From Bradyrhizobium murdochi (GTDB lineage: Bacteria > Pseudomonadota > Alphaproteobacteria > Rhizobiales > Xanthobacteraceae), in NCBI RefSeq assembly GCF_000472965.1, contig NZ_AXAU01000015.1, positions 1-64,000 on the forward strand: a stretch of 64,000 nucleotides of DNA. Reading direction: 5' to 3'. Below the pieces are notes generated by a model. The model made no database searches and was not told the DNA's origin. It saw nothing but the letters and a program-made list of their open reading frames with translations. Shown here piece by piece: positions 44,999 through 54,034 of the stretch; position 1 is the stretch's first letter, and each line of letters opens with the position of its first letter. The translations under genes were made by a program, and so were the position numbers.

Positions 44999-46387
44999 TC
45001 AAAGTCCCGCTGCGGCCGGCATCGGCTGAGCTTTCCCGGCGCGTTCCTGCTTCAGCAGTTCGGCAATCAGAAAAGCCATATCGATCGACTGTTCGGCATT
45101 GAGGCGGGGATCGCAGACCGTGTGGTAGCGGTCGTTGAGGTCCTCGTCGGTGATGGCGCGCGCGCCGCCGATACATTCGGTGACGTCCTGGCCGGTCATC
45201 TCCAGATGCACGCCGCCGGCATGGGTGCCTTCCGCCGCGTGGATCGCGAAGAACGACTTCACTTCCGACAGCACCCGGTCGAACGGACGGGTCTTGTAGC
45301 CTGATGTCGAGGTGATGGTATTGCCGTGCATGGGATCGCAAGACCAGACCACAACCCGCCCTTCCCGCTGCACGGCGCGGATCAGCGGCGCGAGATGATC
45401 GCCTACCTTGTCGGAGCCGAAGCGGTTGATCAGCGTCAGCCGCCCCGGCTCGTTGTCGGGATTGAGGATATCGATCAGCTTGAGCAACTCATCCGGCTTC
45501 AGCGAGGGGCCGCATTTCAGGCCGATCGGATTCTTGATGCCGCGGAAATATTCGACATGGCCGTGATCGAGCTGGCGGGTGCGGTCGCCGATCCAGATCA
45601 TGTGGCCTGAAGTGGCGTACCAGTCGCCGGTGGTGGAATCCACCCGGGTCAGCGCCTGCTCGTAGCCGAGCAGCAGCGCCTCGTGGCTGGTGTAGAAATC
45701 GGTGGCGCGCAGTTCGGGATGGCTTTCGAGATCCAGCCCACAGGCGCGCATGAAGTTCAGCGCGTCCGAAATACGATCCGCCAGCTCCTTGTACCGGCGT
45801 GACTGCGGGGAATCCTTGAGGAAGCCCAGCATCCACTGGTGCACGCTGCCGAGATTGGCAAAGCCGCCGGTCGCGAATGCGCGTAGCAGGTTCAGCGTCG
45901 CCGCCGACTGCCGGTACGCCATCATCTGGCGTTGCGGATCGGGGATGCGCGCTTCCGGGGTGAAGGCGATGTCGTTGATGATGTCGCCGCGGTAGCTCGG
46001 CAGCTCGACGCCGCCAACCTTCTCCGTGTTCGACGAGCGCGGTTTTGCGAACTGCCCGGCGATGCGGCCGACCTTCACCACCGGCAGCGCGCCGGCATAG
46101 GTCAGGACCACGGCCATTTGCAGCAGCACGCGGAAGAAGTCGCGGATGTTGTTGGCGCCGTGCTCAGCAAAGCTCTCGGCGCAATCGCCGCCCTGCAGCA
46201 GGAAGGCCTCGCCAGCCGCGACGCGGGCGAGCGCCTTCTTCAGGTTACGGGCCTCGCCGGCGAACACCAGCGGCGGAAACGTAGCAAGCTGTGCCTCGAC
46301 GTCGGCCAATGCCTTGGCATCGGGATAATCGGGGACCTGCAGCACAGGCTTGGTGCGCCAGCTATCGGGCGTCCACCGCTCGGACAT
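44999..46387 (-). CDS. aroF: Class II (plant-type) DAHP synthase
   Basis: This 462-residue 3-deoxy-D-arabino-heptulosonate 7-phosphate synthase catalyses the first shikimate-pathway step from PEP and erythrose 4-phosphate. Class II features are seen: [14 protein letters not shown] at ~65-78 (metal-ligand Cys), [15 protein letters not shown], and the C-terminal block CDPMHGNT followed by GGVHLEMTG. It is unrelated in sequence to the enteric class I AroFGH enzymes. It is followed at once by dgkA and divergent from the alpha/beta hydrolase gene. The symbol follows common usage; aroG is also used. Confidence 0.92.
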   Translation of the reverse strand: MSERWTPDSWRTKPVLQVPDYPDAKALADVEAQLATFPPLVFAGEARNLKKALARVAAGEAFLLQGGDCAESFAEHGANNIRDFFRVLLQMAVVLTYAGALPVVKVGRIAGQFAKPRSSNTEKVGGVELPSYRGDIINDIAFTPEARIPDPQRQMMAYRQSAATLNLLRAFATGGFANLGSVHQWMLGFLKDSPQSRRYKELADRISDALNFMRACGLDLESHPELRATDFYTSHEALLLGYEQALTRVDSTTGDWYATSGHMIWIGDRTRQLDHGHVEYFRGIKNPIGLKCGPSLKPDELLKLIDILNPDNEPGRLTLINRFGSDKVGDHLAPLIRAVQREGRVVVWSCDPMHGNTITSTSGYKTRPFDRVLSEVKSFFAIHAAEGTHAGGVHLEMTGQDVTECIGGARAITDEDLNDRYHTVCDPRLNAEQSIDMAFLIAELLKQERAGKAQPMPAAAGL

Positions 46388-46553
46388 GACGTTAACTCCT
46401 GAGCAAAAACCGCAACTTAGGTTACGAAGGCCGGGTTATACACAGGCCGCGGGCCGACCGCCAGTTAGATTTCCAGTAGTCCTGACAAGCTCTTGCGGCG
46501 AAATCCGAATTCGCATTTGTTATGGCCGCTCGCAAAGCTGGCAGGAGAACACG

Positions 46554-47462
46554 GTGGCCGAGCCGGGGCTGGACGACGTATTTAGCGACGACATCACGGT
46601 GCCCGCGACGGATGGATATCCCCTTGCCGCGACGCTGTTTCTGCCCCGCGGGGCCAAGCGCCACGCGGTCCTGGTCAATTCGGCAACCGCCGTTCCCCGC
46701 AAGCTTTACCGCGGTTTTGCCAGCTATCTCGCCCACCGCGGATGCGCGGTTCTGACCTACGACTATCGCGGCACCGGCGACTCCAGGCCGCAGGCGCTGC
46801 CCGGCTCCATCAGGCCGAAATCGCTGGTCGGCTTCAAGGCCTCGATGTCGGACTGGGCAGCCCAGGACATCACCGCAGCGGTCGCCTGGATGCGGGAGCG
46901 TTACAAGGCGCTGCCCTTCGCCTATGTCGGGCATTCGTTCGGCGGGCAGGCGCTCGGCCTATTGCCGAACAATTCGGAGATTTCGCGCGCACTCCTGATC
47001 GCCGCACAAGCCGGCTACTGGAAGCTGATGACGGCGCCGGAGCGATACCGCGTCTACGCCCTGCTGAATTTCGTCGGCGCTCCCTTGACCCGCGCGCTCG
47101 GCTACATGCCCGGCAAGGCCGGCCTCGGCATGGATCTGCCGAAGGATGCATTCCTGCAATGGGTCCGCTGGGTGATGAGCCCGCGCTACCTGTTCGACGA
47201 TGCCAAGCTCGAAGCCGTGCAGAATTTCCCGAAATATCAGGGCGCGTTGCGTGCGCTCTGCATGTCCGACGATCCCTGGGCAACGCGGCCGGCGGTCGAA
47301 TTGTTGTGTTCGGGATTTACCTCGACCGCGCCTGAGATCATCACGGTGAGGCCTGCGGATACCGGCGTGAGCAAGATCGGGCATATGGGATTTTTCCGGC
47401 CCGAGCATCGCGACACGCTGTGGCGCGGGGCCGCGGAATGGATCCAGGCGGGCCGCGCATAA
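46554..47462 (+). CDS. Alpha/beta hydrolase (serine hydrolase)
   Basis: This 302-residue hydrolase has the nucleophile elbow GHSFGGQA (~residues 120-130 from the chosen start) and oxyanion region LTYDYRGTGDSRP. The C-terminal end GVSKIGHMGFFRPEHR carries the catalytic His, and DDPWATRP a likely acid. It resembles the group of small esterase-like proteins with an N-terminal TVPATDGYPLAATLFLP strand. The start is GTG at 46554 with AGGAG six bases upstream; the longer frame to 46350 would run through the start region of the divergent DAHP synthase gene and is rejected. Substrate unknown. It converges with the 47470-47733 gene, seven bases away. Confidence 0.82.
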   Translation: MAEPGLDDVFSDDITVPATDGYPLAATLFLPRGAKRHAVLVNSATAVPRKLYRGFASYLAHRGCAVLTYDYRGTGDSRPQALPGSIRPKSLVGFKASMSDWAAQDITAAVAWMRERYKALPFAYVGHSFGGQALGLLPNNSEISRALLIAAQAGYWKLMTAPERYRVYALLNFVGAPLTRALGYMPGKAGLGMDLPKDAFLQWVRWVMSPRYLFDDAKLEAVQNFPKYQGALRALCMSDDPWATRPAVELLCSGFTSTAPEIITVRPADTGVSKIGHMGFFRPEHRDTLWRGAAEWIQAGRA

Positions 47463-47469
47463 TTCACCA

Positions 47470-47733
47470 TCAGCCCTCGCACCGAGGACATTGGCCGTCC
47501 GCGGCCTCACCAAGCTGACGCGAGAGCTCGCTCCTGACAGCTTCCACCGGCCAATGGGTGCCATCGCTCCTGACCATTCTTCTTGCGCGCTCGAACGCAT
47601 GACTCTCGGCGGCGTCATCGCCGACGCGAACAATCACATCCCAATGGAAAGGGCATGCTGCCGTGGCGCGCGTGGTCTCCAACGCGTAGCGCACCGTTGC
47701 TGTCAGATCGTCGGCATCGACCTTCACAGGCAT
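47470..47733 (-). CDS. Conserved-looking small protein with C-terminal CxxC
   Basis: This 87-residue soluble protein is acidic in its N-terminal third (VKVDADDLTATVRYALE) and ends with QCPRCEG, a CxxC pair. A strong AGAGGGG site lies seven bases upstream of ATG 47733. I do not recognise the family; no membrane segment or signal peptide is present. It lies in the same direction as the 47801-48013 gene, with 67 bases between. Confidence 0.6.
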   Translation of the reverse strand: MPVKVDADDLTATVRYALETTRATAACPFHWDVIVRVGDDAAESHAFERARRMVRSDGTHWPVEAVRSELSRQLGEAADGQCPRCEG

Positions 47734-47800
47734 GAATAATCCCCTCTACGCAGGGACGGCCATCGGCGCTGAGACCGCGCATACGCGTAGCGGCCGGCGC

Positions 47801-48013
47801 TCACCTCACCACGGCGGCCGCGTCACCTTCGTCGCGGGGCAAGACGTATTCGACCGCCAGCAGCCCGCCTTCAACGATGAGAAACGCAACCGCGCCGCCT
47901 AGCCAGCCGAAGTACGCAATTGCGAAGGCCAACAGGAGCAAGGCACATACGACATCCGCCAGTATCTTGCCGCTCCGCTCGATCGTATCCTGTCCTCTGG
48001 AAAAGTAAGCCAT
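47801..48013 (-). CDS. Small two-span membrane protein
   Basis: This 70-residue protein begins MAYFSRGQDTIERSGKI and has two hydrophobic segments (VVCALLLLAFAIAYFGW and GGAVAFLIVEGGLLAVEYV). The tail is acidic (RDEGDAAAVV). The start ATG at 48013 is supported by GGGAGAAGG; a longer frame to 48061 lacks a site. No family recognised. Confidence 0.6.
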   Translation of the reverse strand: MAYFSRGQDTIERSGKILADVVCALLLLAFAIAYFGWLGGAVAFLIVEGGLLAVEYVLPRDEGDAAAVVR

Positions 48014-48207
48014 GGCCTTCTCCCACCACGCGCCATCAACCACGAATGCAACGTGGCACAAAGGCGGGAGTTCCGTTCACCCTCGGCTATCGCCGAACCT
48101 CGGTCGCGACTTTACACATGCTCGGCAAGGCCGGACGTTCCCCGCCGGCTGTTGAAACCAGCTCCCATTTTCCGAATTAGCCTTCTCAATGAGGCGAGAG
48201 GCCAGCC

Positions 48208-48798
48208 ATGGAAGGAATTCGCGACGCCGCACATCTGTGCATCGATATGCAGAACATCTTTGCCAAAGGCGGCGTGTGGGAAACGCCATGGATGGAAAAA
48301 GTATTGCCGGTGATCTCGCAGATCGCCGCACGATATCAGGAGCGGACGGTATTTACGCGCTTCATCACACCCGAGCGGCCGGAAGACCGTCGCGGCCAGT
48401 GGCGCGTCTACTTCACCAAATGGGAGCGCGCGACGCGCGGCCATCTCGCACCCGGCGCGCTCGATATCGTACCGGCCCTAGCACGATATTCGCCGCCGGC
48501 TCTGGTCGTCGACAAGCCCGCCTATTCGGCGTTCTTCGGATCGCGGCTCGGTCATCTCCTCGTCGAGCGGCATGTCGGCACGGTGGTGGTGTCAGGCGCG
48601 GAGACCGATGTCTGCGTGCTTGCCACGGTGCTCGGCGCGGTCGATCTCGGCTTCCGCGTCATCATCGTGCAGGATGCGCTCTGCAGTTCCTCGGACACCG
48701 GCCATGATGCGCTGATGACCATGTACCGGACACGGTTCAACGAGCAGATCGAGCTGGTCAGCGCCGCGGAACTGTTCGAGATGTGGCGTCCGGACTAG
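48208..48798 (+). CDS. Isochorismatase-family cysteine hydrolase
   Basis: This 196-residue hydrolase has the catalytic triad of the isochorismatase superfamily: Asp13 in CIDMQNIF, Lys103 in VDKPAYSAF, and Cys136 in SGAETDVCVLAT. The cis-peptide-forming Val-Ser-Gly-Ala-Glu-Thr block is intact. Members hydrolyse amides, carbamates or isochorismate; the substrate here is unknown. ATG at 48208 follows GAGGCGAGAGG. The flavodoxin-like gene follows after 80 bases on the same strand. Confidence 0.87.
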   Translation: MEGIRDAAHLCIDMQNIFAKGGVWETPWMEKVLPVISQIAARYQERTVFTRFITPERPEDRRGQWRVYFTKWERATRGHLAPGALDIVPALARYSPPALVVDKPAYSAFFGSRLGHLLVERHVGTVVVSGAETDVCVLATVLGAVDLGFRVIIVQDALCSSSDTGHDALMTMYRTRFNEQIELVSAAELFEMWRPD

Positions 48799-48878
48799 AT
48801 GCTCCGGTCACGCCCCGGAACCGCCGCTCCGGCTGCAACGTTGAGACGGCAGCCATCGTCGTGCGAAAGGATCGATCC

Positions 48879-49955
48879 ATGGCGGCGCCGGACGTTCGCA
48901 AGGAAATGCCGCCCGTCAAATTGCCACGCGAGGAATTCGAGAGGCGCTATCGCGGCCGCTTCGTCGATCCGGTCTTCCAGCCGCTGCAGCGCGAGCTCGA
49001 CGCCATCGTCGCGGCGGCATGGGACGCCTATAGCCATTCCCGCAAAGCCCCGCTGACGCGCAAGGCGGGCGCCGGCTTCGCCGATCCCGAGTACGAAATC
49101 GCGGTGGACTGGCTGGCCGCACGCGAGGCAATTCTCGAAGCGCAGCGGCGCCACGACGATGCTGCTGCGCAGCCGCGCATCCTCGTCATCAACGGCTCGG
49201 CGCGAAGCGAGCATACCTGCCCCGGCGAGACATCCAAGACGTGGCGGCTGGTCAAGCTCGCCGAGCCGGTGCTGGTCGAAATGGGATGTGCGGTCGACAT
49301 CCTGGATCTGTCGCGGCTAACGTCGGAATATGGCCGGCAGATTCATCCCTGCAAATCCTGCGTCGCCACCGCGATGCCGCTCTGCCACTGGCCCTGCAGT
49401 TGCTATCCGAACTATTCGCTCGGCCAGACCGACGACTGGATGAACGAAATCTATCCGCTCTGGGTGGCAGCGCACGGCATCCTGATCGTGGCGCCGGTGA
49501 ACTGGTATCACGCGCCGACACCGCTGAAGGCGATGATGGATCGCCTGGTCTGCGCCGATGGCGGCAATCCCGATCCGACCTCGACACACGGCAAACACGC
49601 CGACCAGGCCAAGGCGCTCGAACTGAAGGGATGGCCCTATCCGCGGCATCTGGCCGGCCGATATTTCGGGCTTGTGATTCACGGTGACAGCGGAGGCGCG
49701 GAAACGCTGCGCCGCTCGCTGTCGGACTGGCTGACCGACATGGCGCTGATCTCGGCTGGCCGCACTGCCGAAGCCGAGGGCTATATCGGCTACATGGAGC
49801 CCTACGCCACCTCGCATCAAGCGCTGGATGAGGACCGCGAATTCCACAATGAGGTACGCAACGCAGCACGCGCGCTGGGGAATGCAGTGAAGTTGGCGCG
49901 GGCGGGGAAGCTGGAGAATCCGGCCAAGGGTCTTGTCGAGCCCGATCCGAAATGA
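48879..49955 (+). CDS. NAD(P)H-dependent FMN reductase-like protein with Cys cluster
   Basis: This 358-residue protein has an N-terminal extension of ~97 residues (helical, charged; no known domain) followed by an FMN_red flavodoxin-like domain: ILVINGSARSEHT (~101-113), the FMN phosphate loop, and LIVAPVNWYHAPTPLKAMMDR near 230. The region after the second strand is unusually Cys-rich: Cys158, Cys161, Cys169, Cys173 and Cys175 (CKSCVATAMPLCHWPCSC). Ordinary family members have fewer cysteines here. It may bind iron or a second cofactor, or be redox active. ATG at 48879 with AAAGG eight bases upstream is chosen over frames beginning inside the previous gene. Confidence 0.78.
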   Translation: MAAPDVRKEMPPVKLPREEFERRYRGRFVDPVFQPLQRELDAIVAAAWDAYSHSRKAPLTRKAGAGFADPEYEIAVDWLAAREAILEAQRRHDDAAAQPRILVINGSARSEHTCPGETSKTWRLVKLAEPVLVEMGCAVDILDLSRLTSEYGRQIHPCKSCVATAMPLCHWPCSCYPNYSLGQTDDWMNEIYPLWVAAHGILIVAPVNWYHAPTPLKAMMDRLVCADGGNPDPTSTHGKHADQAKALELKGWPYPRHLAGRYFGLVIHGDSGGAETLRRSLSDWLTDMALISAGRTAEAEGYIGYMEPYATSHQALDEDREFHNEVRNAARALGNAVKLARAGKLENPAKGLVEPDPK

Positions 49956-49968
49956 CTTCGTCGAGTAC

Positions 49969-50050
49969 GTAGGATGGGTGGAGCGAAGCGATACCCATCA
50001 CCCCTCCGCGCAAAGAATGATGGGTTTCGCTTACGCTCTACCCATCCTAC
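49969..50050. repeat. Dispersed intergenic repeat, type B, copy 1
   Basis: Arms GTAGGATGGGT (49969-49979) and ACCCATCCTAC (50040-50050) are exact complements, with GGAGCGAAGCGATACCCATC inside. A second copy lies at 50983-51100. It sits between the flavodoxin-like and hydroxybutyryl-CoA dehydrogenase genes. Confidence 0.8.
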
Positions 50051-50055
50051 ACCTC

Positions 50056-50907
50056 TCACTTCCCGTAACTATAAAACCCCTGCCCGGTCTTGCGGCCGAG
50101 ATGACCGGCGGCGACCATTTCCTTCAAGAGCGGCGCCGGGCGGTATTTCGGGTCGTTGAAGCCCTGGTAGAACACCTCCATCACCGACAGCATGGTGTCG
50201 AGGCCGATCATGTCGGCGAGCGCCAGCGGGCCGATCGGATGGTTGCAGCCGAGCTTCATGCCGGCATCGAGGTCTTCCGCCGTCGCCAGTCCCTCCTGCA
50301 ACGCGAAGATCGCCTCGTTGATCATCGGGCAGAGGATGCGGTTGACCGCAAAACCCGGGCTGTTCTTCGCGGTGATCGACACCTTGCCGATCCGCTTTGC
50401 AAAGGCTTCCGCCTTGGCATGGGTATCGTCGGAGGTTTGCAAGCCCCGGATCAATTCCAGCAGCGCCATCAACGGCACCGGATTGAAGAAGTGCATGCCG
50501 ATGAAACGGTCCGGCCGGTCGGTCGCCGCCGCGAGTTTCGTGATCGAGATCGAGGACGTGTTGGTCGCGAGCAGCGCCTGCGGCCGCAGTTTTGGGCAAA
50601 GGTCCTTCAGTATCTTGACCTTCAGCTCTTCATTCTCGGTCGCCGCCTCGATCACGAGATCGCAGGTGGAAAACTTCGCCGTGTCCGTGGTCGTCGTAAT
50701 CCGCGCCAGCGCCGCCTGGCGGTCGGCGTCGGTCATCTTCTGCTTGTTGACGAGGCGCTCCAGGCTGTTGGCGACCACAGACATGCCGCGGGTGAGCGCT
50801 GCATCGGAAATATCGGTCATGACCACCGGAAGGCCCGCCGCCGCGCACACCTGCGCGATCCCGTTGCCCATCGTGCCTGCGCCTACGATACCGATCTGCT
50901 CAATCAT
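50056..50907 (-). CDS. hbdA: 3-hydroxybutyryl-CoA dehydrogenase
   Basis: This 283-residue NAD-dependent enzyme oxidises 3-hydroxyacyl-CoA. The nucleotide-binding motif is IGIVGAGTMGNGIAQV (~5-20). The catalytic His is in MHFFNPVPLM (His137 region), with Glu149 in LELIRG. The block AKNSPGFAVNRI is the family signature. It ends with GRKTGQGFYSYGK. Size matches the mono-functional short-chain form used in beta-oxidation, butyrate or polyhydroxybutyrate metabolism. ATG at 50907 follows AGGTAGG. Confidence 0.92.
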   Translation of the reverse strand: MIEQIGIVGAGTMGNGIAQVCAAAGLPVVMTDISDAALTRGMSVVANSLERLVNKQKMTDADRQAALARITTTTDTAKFSTCDLVIEAATENEELKVKILKDLCPKLRPQALLATNTSSISITKLAAATDRPDRFIGMHFFNPVPLMALLELIRGLQTSDDTHAKAEAFAKRIGKVSITAKNSPGFAVNRILCPMINEAIFALQEGLATAEDLDAGMKLGCNHPIGPLALADMIGLDTMLSVMEVFYQGFNDPKYRPAPLLKEMVAAGHLGRKTGQGFYSYGK

Positions 50908-50982
50908 TGTTCGCCTACCTCTGTTCTTGAATACTGAATGACGCCGTTATCAGAATGCGGCGGATGTCGGTAGTCCGAGCCC

Positions 50983-51100
50983 GTAGGACGGGTGGAGCGA
51001 CTTGTCCGCCGTAGCTCAACGAGCGTAGGCGGAAGCGATACCCCATCCTTCGCGTTGCGCAGCAGATGATGGGTTTCGCAAGGGCTCAACCCATCCCACG
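50983..51100. repeat. Dispersed intergenic repeat, type B, copy 2
   Basis: It begins GTAGGACGGGTGGAGCGA and ends TCAACCCATCCCAC. The core (GAGCGTAGGCGGAAGCGATA, then ATGATGGGTTTCGC) matches copy 1 at 49969-50050 with an insertion. Both lie around the hydroxybutyryl-CoA dehydrogenase gene. Confidence 0.75.
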
Positions 51101-51107
51101 ATTCTGC

Positions 51108-52493
51108 CTACTCCGCCGCCTGCCTCACATACCGTGCCGTCGGCGTCCGCATGGTCACCAGTTCCTCGGCCGCTGTAGGATGCAGCGCGATTGTCGCGTC
51201 GAAATCGGCTTTGGTCGCTTTCATCTTTACGGCGATCGCGACCGCCTGGACGATCTCGGCGGCGGTGTCGCCGACGATGTGACAGCCCAGCACGCGGTCC
51301 GTCGTGCCGTCGACCACGAGCTTCATCAGCATGCGGGTGTCGCGGCCGGACATCGTCGCTTTGATCGGGCGGAAATCGGCCTTGTAGATGTCGACATGGC
51401 TTACTTGCGCGCGCGCCTGCGCTTCGGTCAGGCCGACGGTGCCGATCTCGGGCTGCGAGAACACCGCCGTCGGAATGGTGGCGTGGTCGACCGCTACCGG
51501 CCGCTTGCCGAACACGGTGTCGGCGAAGGCATGGCCCTCTCGGATCGCGACCGGCGTCAGATTGAGGCGATGGGTGACGTCGCCGATCGCATAAATGTTG
51601 TCGACCGACGTCTTCGACCACTCGTCGACGGCGATGCCGCCATTGGCGGGATTGATGACGACGCCGGCCTTCTCGAGCCCGAGATTGGCGACGTTCGGGT
51701 GGCGGCCGATCGCGAACATCACCTTCTCCGAGGCGATGCTCGAACCGCTGGATAGATGCGCGGTGTACTCGTTGCCGTGCTTGTCCACTTTATCGATGGT
51801 GCAGCCGGTGATGATCGTAATCCCCTGCTTCTCCATCTCGGCGCGCACGTGCTTGCGGACGTCCTCATCGAAACCGCGCAGAATGTTGTCGCCGCGATAG
51901 ATCACGGTCACGTCGGAGCCGAAGCCGGCAAAGATGCCGGCGAATTCCAGCGCGATATAGCCGCCGCCCTGGATCACGATGCGCTTCGGCAGTTCGGTGA
52001 GGTGAAACGCCTCGTTGGAGGAAATCACGTGCTCGATGCCGGGGATCTCCCGCCCATGGTTGGGCGCGCCGCCGGTCGCGATCAGGATGTATTTTGCGGT
52101 GACCGTTTCGCCGGTCAACAGGCGCAGCGTGTGGGCGTCTTCCAATACCGCGCGCGTCTTGACAATGCGCGCGCCTGATTTCTCGACATTGGCGGCATAG
52201 ATGCCTTCGAGGCGGGCGATCTCCTTGTCCTTGTTGGCGACCAGCGTCGGCCAATCAAAGGAGGGTTCGGCAATGGTCCAGCCGAAGCCTTTTGCGTCCT
52301 CGATCTCGTGGCGGACGTGCGAGCCGAGCACGAACAGCTTTTTGGGCACGCAGCCGCGGATCACGCAGGTGCCGCCCATCCGGTATTCTTCGGCAACCAT
52401 GACCTTTGCGCCATGGCCGGCAGCGATGCGGGCGGCGCGAACGCCGCCCGAACCACCACCGATGACGAACAGATCGACGTCGAACTTAGCCAT
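51108..52493 (-). CDS. gor: Glutathione-disulfide reductase
   Basis: This 461-residue FAD enzyme reduces glutathione disulfide with NADPH. FAD loop IGGGSGGVRAARIAA is at ~11-25. The redox disulfide is Cys43 and Cys48 in GGTCVIRGCVPKK. The NADPH motif GGGYIALEFAGIFAGFG lies near 175, and the C-terminal catalytic block is ALHPTAAEELVTM with the His-Glu pair. Complete and of usual length. It belongs to the redox defence set that also fits the Atm1-type exporter. Confidence 0.94.
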   Translation of the reverse strand: MAKFDVDLFVIGGGSGGVRAARIAAGHGAKVMVAEEYRMGGTCVIRGCVPKKLFVLGSHVRHEIEDAKGFGWTIAEPSFDWPTLVANKDKEIARLEGIYAANVEKSGARIVKTRAVLEDAHTLRLLTGETVTAKYILIATGGAPNHGREIPGIEHVISSNEAFHLTELPKRIVIQGGGYIALEFAGIFAGFGSDVTVIYRGDNILRGFDEDVRKHVRAEMEKQGITIITGCTIDKVDKHGNEYTAHLSSGSSIASEKVMFAIGRHPNVANLGLEKAGVVINPANGGIAVDEWSKTSVDNIYAIGDVTHRLNLTPVAIREGHAFADTVFGKRPVAVDHATIPTAVFSQPEIGTVGLTEAQARAQVSHVDIYKADFRPIKATMSGRDTRMLMKLVVDGTTDRVLGCHIVGDTAAEIVQAVAIAVKMKATKADFDATIALHPTAAEELVTMRTPTARYVRQAAE

Positions 52494-52534
52494 CTCAACC
52501 CCGCCCGAAGTCGCCCGTTTGCTCTCTTATATCT

Positions 52535-52600
52535 GACGCGTTTTCTTCATGCGAACCGGAAGTCCACCCTCGGATCAAGTCCGAGGACATGCTTCGCTTG
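52535..52600 (-). repeat. Dispersed intergenic repeat, type A, copy 2
   Basis: On the minus strand this reads CGGACTTGATCCGAGGGTGG then CCGGTTCGCATGAAGAAAAC, matching copy 1 (44521-44597) at most positions. Inner arms are CCTCGGA and TCCGAGG. It sits between the DUF2059 and gor genes. Confidence 0.75.
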
Positions 52601-52604
52601 AAGA

Positions 52605-53150
52605 TCATATATCCTTGCCGCGCTTCTTCATCTCGGCGCGGAACTGGCCGTTGATGACTTCAGCAAATTGCTGTGCCCACTGGTTCATGTAGGACATGCT
52701 GAACTGAATGGCGCGGGGCTCGTTCGCGAGCAGCTTCTGGCCGAGCGGCGACTTGTAGAAGGTCACGAGGTCCTTCAACTCCTGCTCGGTGAACTCATTG
52801 GCGTAGACCTGCGCCATGCCTTCGCCGATCTCCTTTTCGCGGCCGGCGAGATTCTTGGCCACGATCACCGCGACTTCGTTGAGATCCTTCTGATAGTTCA
52901 GATTGCTCTGCATCAGCACGTTCTTGGTCTGCTCGACGAGATTGGGAACGGCATTGGCGTACATCGCCGCCGCGTTCTTCATCGCCAGGATTTCCTTGGC
53001 GGCGGCGATCGCCGCCGGTGAACCGGGCTTGAGTGGCGCGGTCGCAGGCGCCGCGGGCGCGTTCTTCTGCTGCGCGCCGGCCGGAGCGCCGGTCAGGGCC
53101 AGCCCCACCGCAAGGCCGGCCGCCGACAAAATCCGTGAAAGCCTCTTCAT
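52605..53150 (-). CDS. DUF2059 domain exported protein
   Basis: This 181-residue secreted protein has a signal peptide (ILSAAGLAVGLALTGAPAGA) and then the DUF2059 helical domain: EILAMKNAAAMYANAVPN, EFTEQELKDLVTFYKSPLG and GQKLLANEP, the last two being the family core. DUF2059 proteins are small periplasmic helical proteins with no known activity. ATG at 53150 follows GAGGAG. It lies 24 bases after rpiA on the same strand. Confidence 0.88.
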   Translation of the reverse strand: MKRLSRILSAAGLAVGLALTGAPAGAQQKNAPAAPATAPLKPGSPAAIAAAKEILAMKNAAAMYANAVPNLVEQTKNVLMQSNLNYQKDLNEVAVIVAKNLAGREKEIGEGMAQVYANEFTEQELKDLVTFYKSPLGQKLLANEPRAIQFSMSYMNQWAQQFAEVINGQFRAEMKKRGKDI

Positions 53151-53174
53151 TCCAATTCTCCTCGATTACCGGCG

Positions 53175-53873
53175 TTACCGCCGCTCAACTACGCGAATTC
53201 CCTGGGCACCTGCCAGGACGGCGGTGCTGGCCAGGCCAATGAACAACCCGTGTTCGACGACACCCGGGATCAGGCTCAACAGGCCCGCCAGACGCGGCGC
53301 ATCGGCGATGCGCCCGAGATGGGCATCGATAATCCAGTGGCCGCCATCGGTGACAAAAACGTGGCCGTCCTTGCCCTTGCGGAGCCCCATTTGCCCGGAA
53401 ACGCCGCTTTGGGCAAATGCCGCGGCCATGGCCCGCTGGGTGGCGGCCAACCCGAACGGAATCACCTCTACAGGTAGGGGGAAGCGGCCGAGAACATCGA
53501 CCCATTTGGTATCGTCGGCAATCACGATCATGCGATCGGATGCCGCTGCCACGATCTTCTCCCGGAGCAGCGCCCCACCGCCACCCTTGATCAGGTTGAG
53601 GGCGGGATCGACCTCGTCGGCGCCATCGATGGTGAGGTCGAGCCGGTCGACTTCATCGAGCGTGGTCAGCGGAATTTTGCAGGCTTCGGCCTGGGCGCGG
53701 GTCGCTTCCGAGGTCGGCACGCCGATCACCTTCATCCCGCCGGCAACCCTCTCGCCGAGCAGTTCGACAAAGTGCCTGGCGGTCGAACCGGTGCCGAGCC
53801 CGAGCTTCATGCCATCCTGCACGTGCTCCAGCGCCCGTGCCGCCGCTTGCCGCTTAAGTCCATCCATATCCAC
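53175..53873 (-). CDS. rpiA: Ribose-5-phosphate isomerase A
   Basis: This 232-residue enzyme interconverts ribose 5-phosphate and ribulose 5-phosphate. Key loops are [16 protein letters not shown] (~25-40), [20 protein letters not shown] with the catalytic Glu and Asp (Asp-Gly-Ala-Asp-Glu), and [10 protein letters not shown] with the Glu-Lys pair. The start is GTG at 53873, with GGGAG ten bases upstream; ATG at 53867 would shorten it by two residues. It is the upstream gene of a probable pair with the DUF2059 protein. Confidence 0.93.
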   Translation of the reverse strand: MDMDGLKRQAAARALEHVQDGMKLGLGTGSTARHFVELLGERVAGGMKVIGVPTSEATRAQAEACKIPLTTLDEVDRLDLTIDGADEVDPALNLIKGGGGALLREKIVAAASDRMIVIADDTKWVDVLGRFPLPVEVIPFGLAATQRAMAAAFAQSGVSGQMGLRKGKDGHVFVTDGGHWIIDAHLGRIADAPRLAGLLSLIPGVVEHGLFIGLASTAVLAGAQGIRVVERR

Positions 53874-54034
53874 GCTGACGATGCTCCCAGAATCCGCTGA
53901 TCCGCGGGCGCATGTCTAGCGTCGTTTTGGCTTTGGGAACAGCGCCGCGGCCCGTCTAAATTGCCAGAAATAGGTTGTCCGCTGTGTCGGGGCTGCACTT
54001 GCATGAAGGCGCGCCTGCCGCTAGCGAATTCCGG

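Noticed and set aside
46350-46553. A longer start for the alpha/beta hydrolase gene at 46350
   Set aside because: It would run antisense through the start of the DAHP synthase gene; GTG at 46554 has a good ribosome site.
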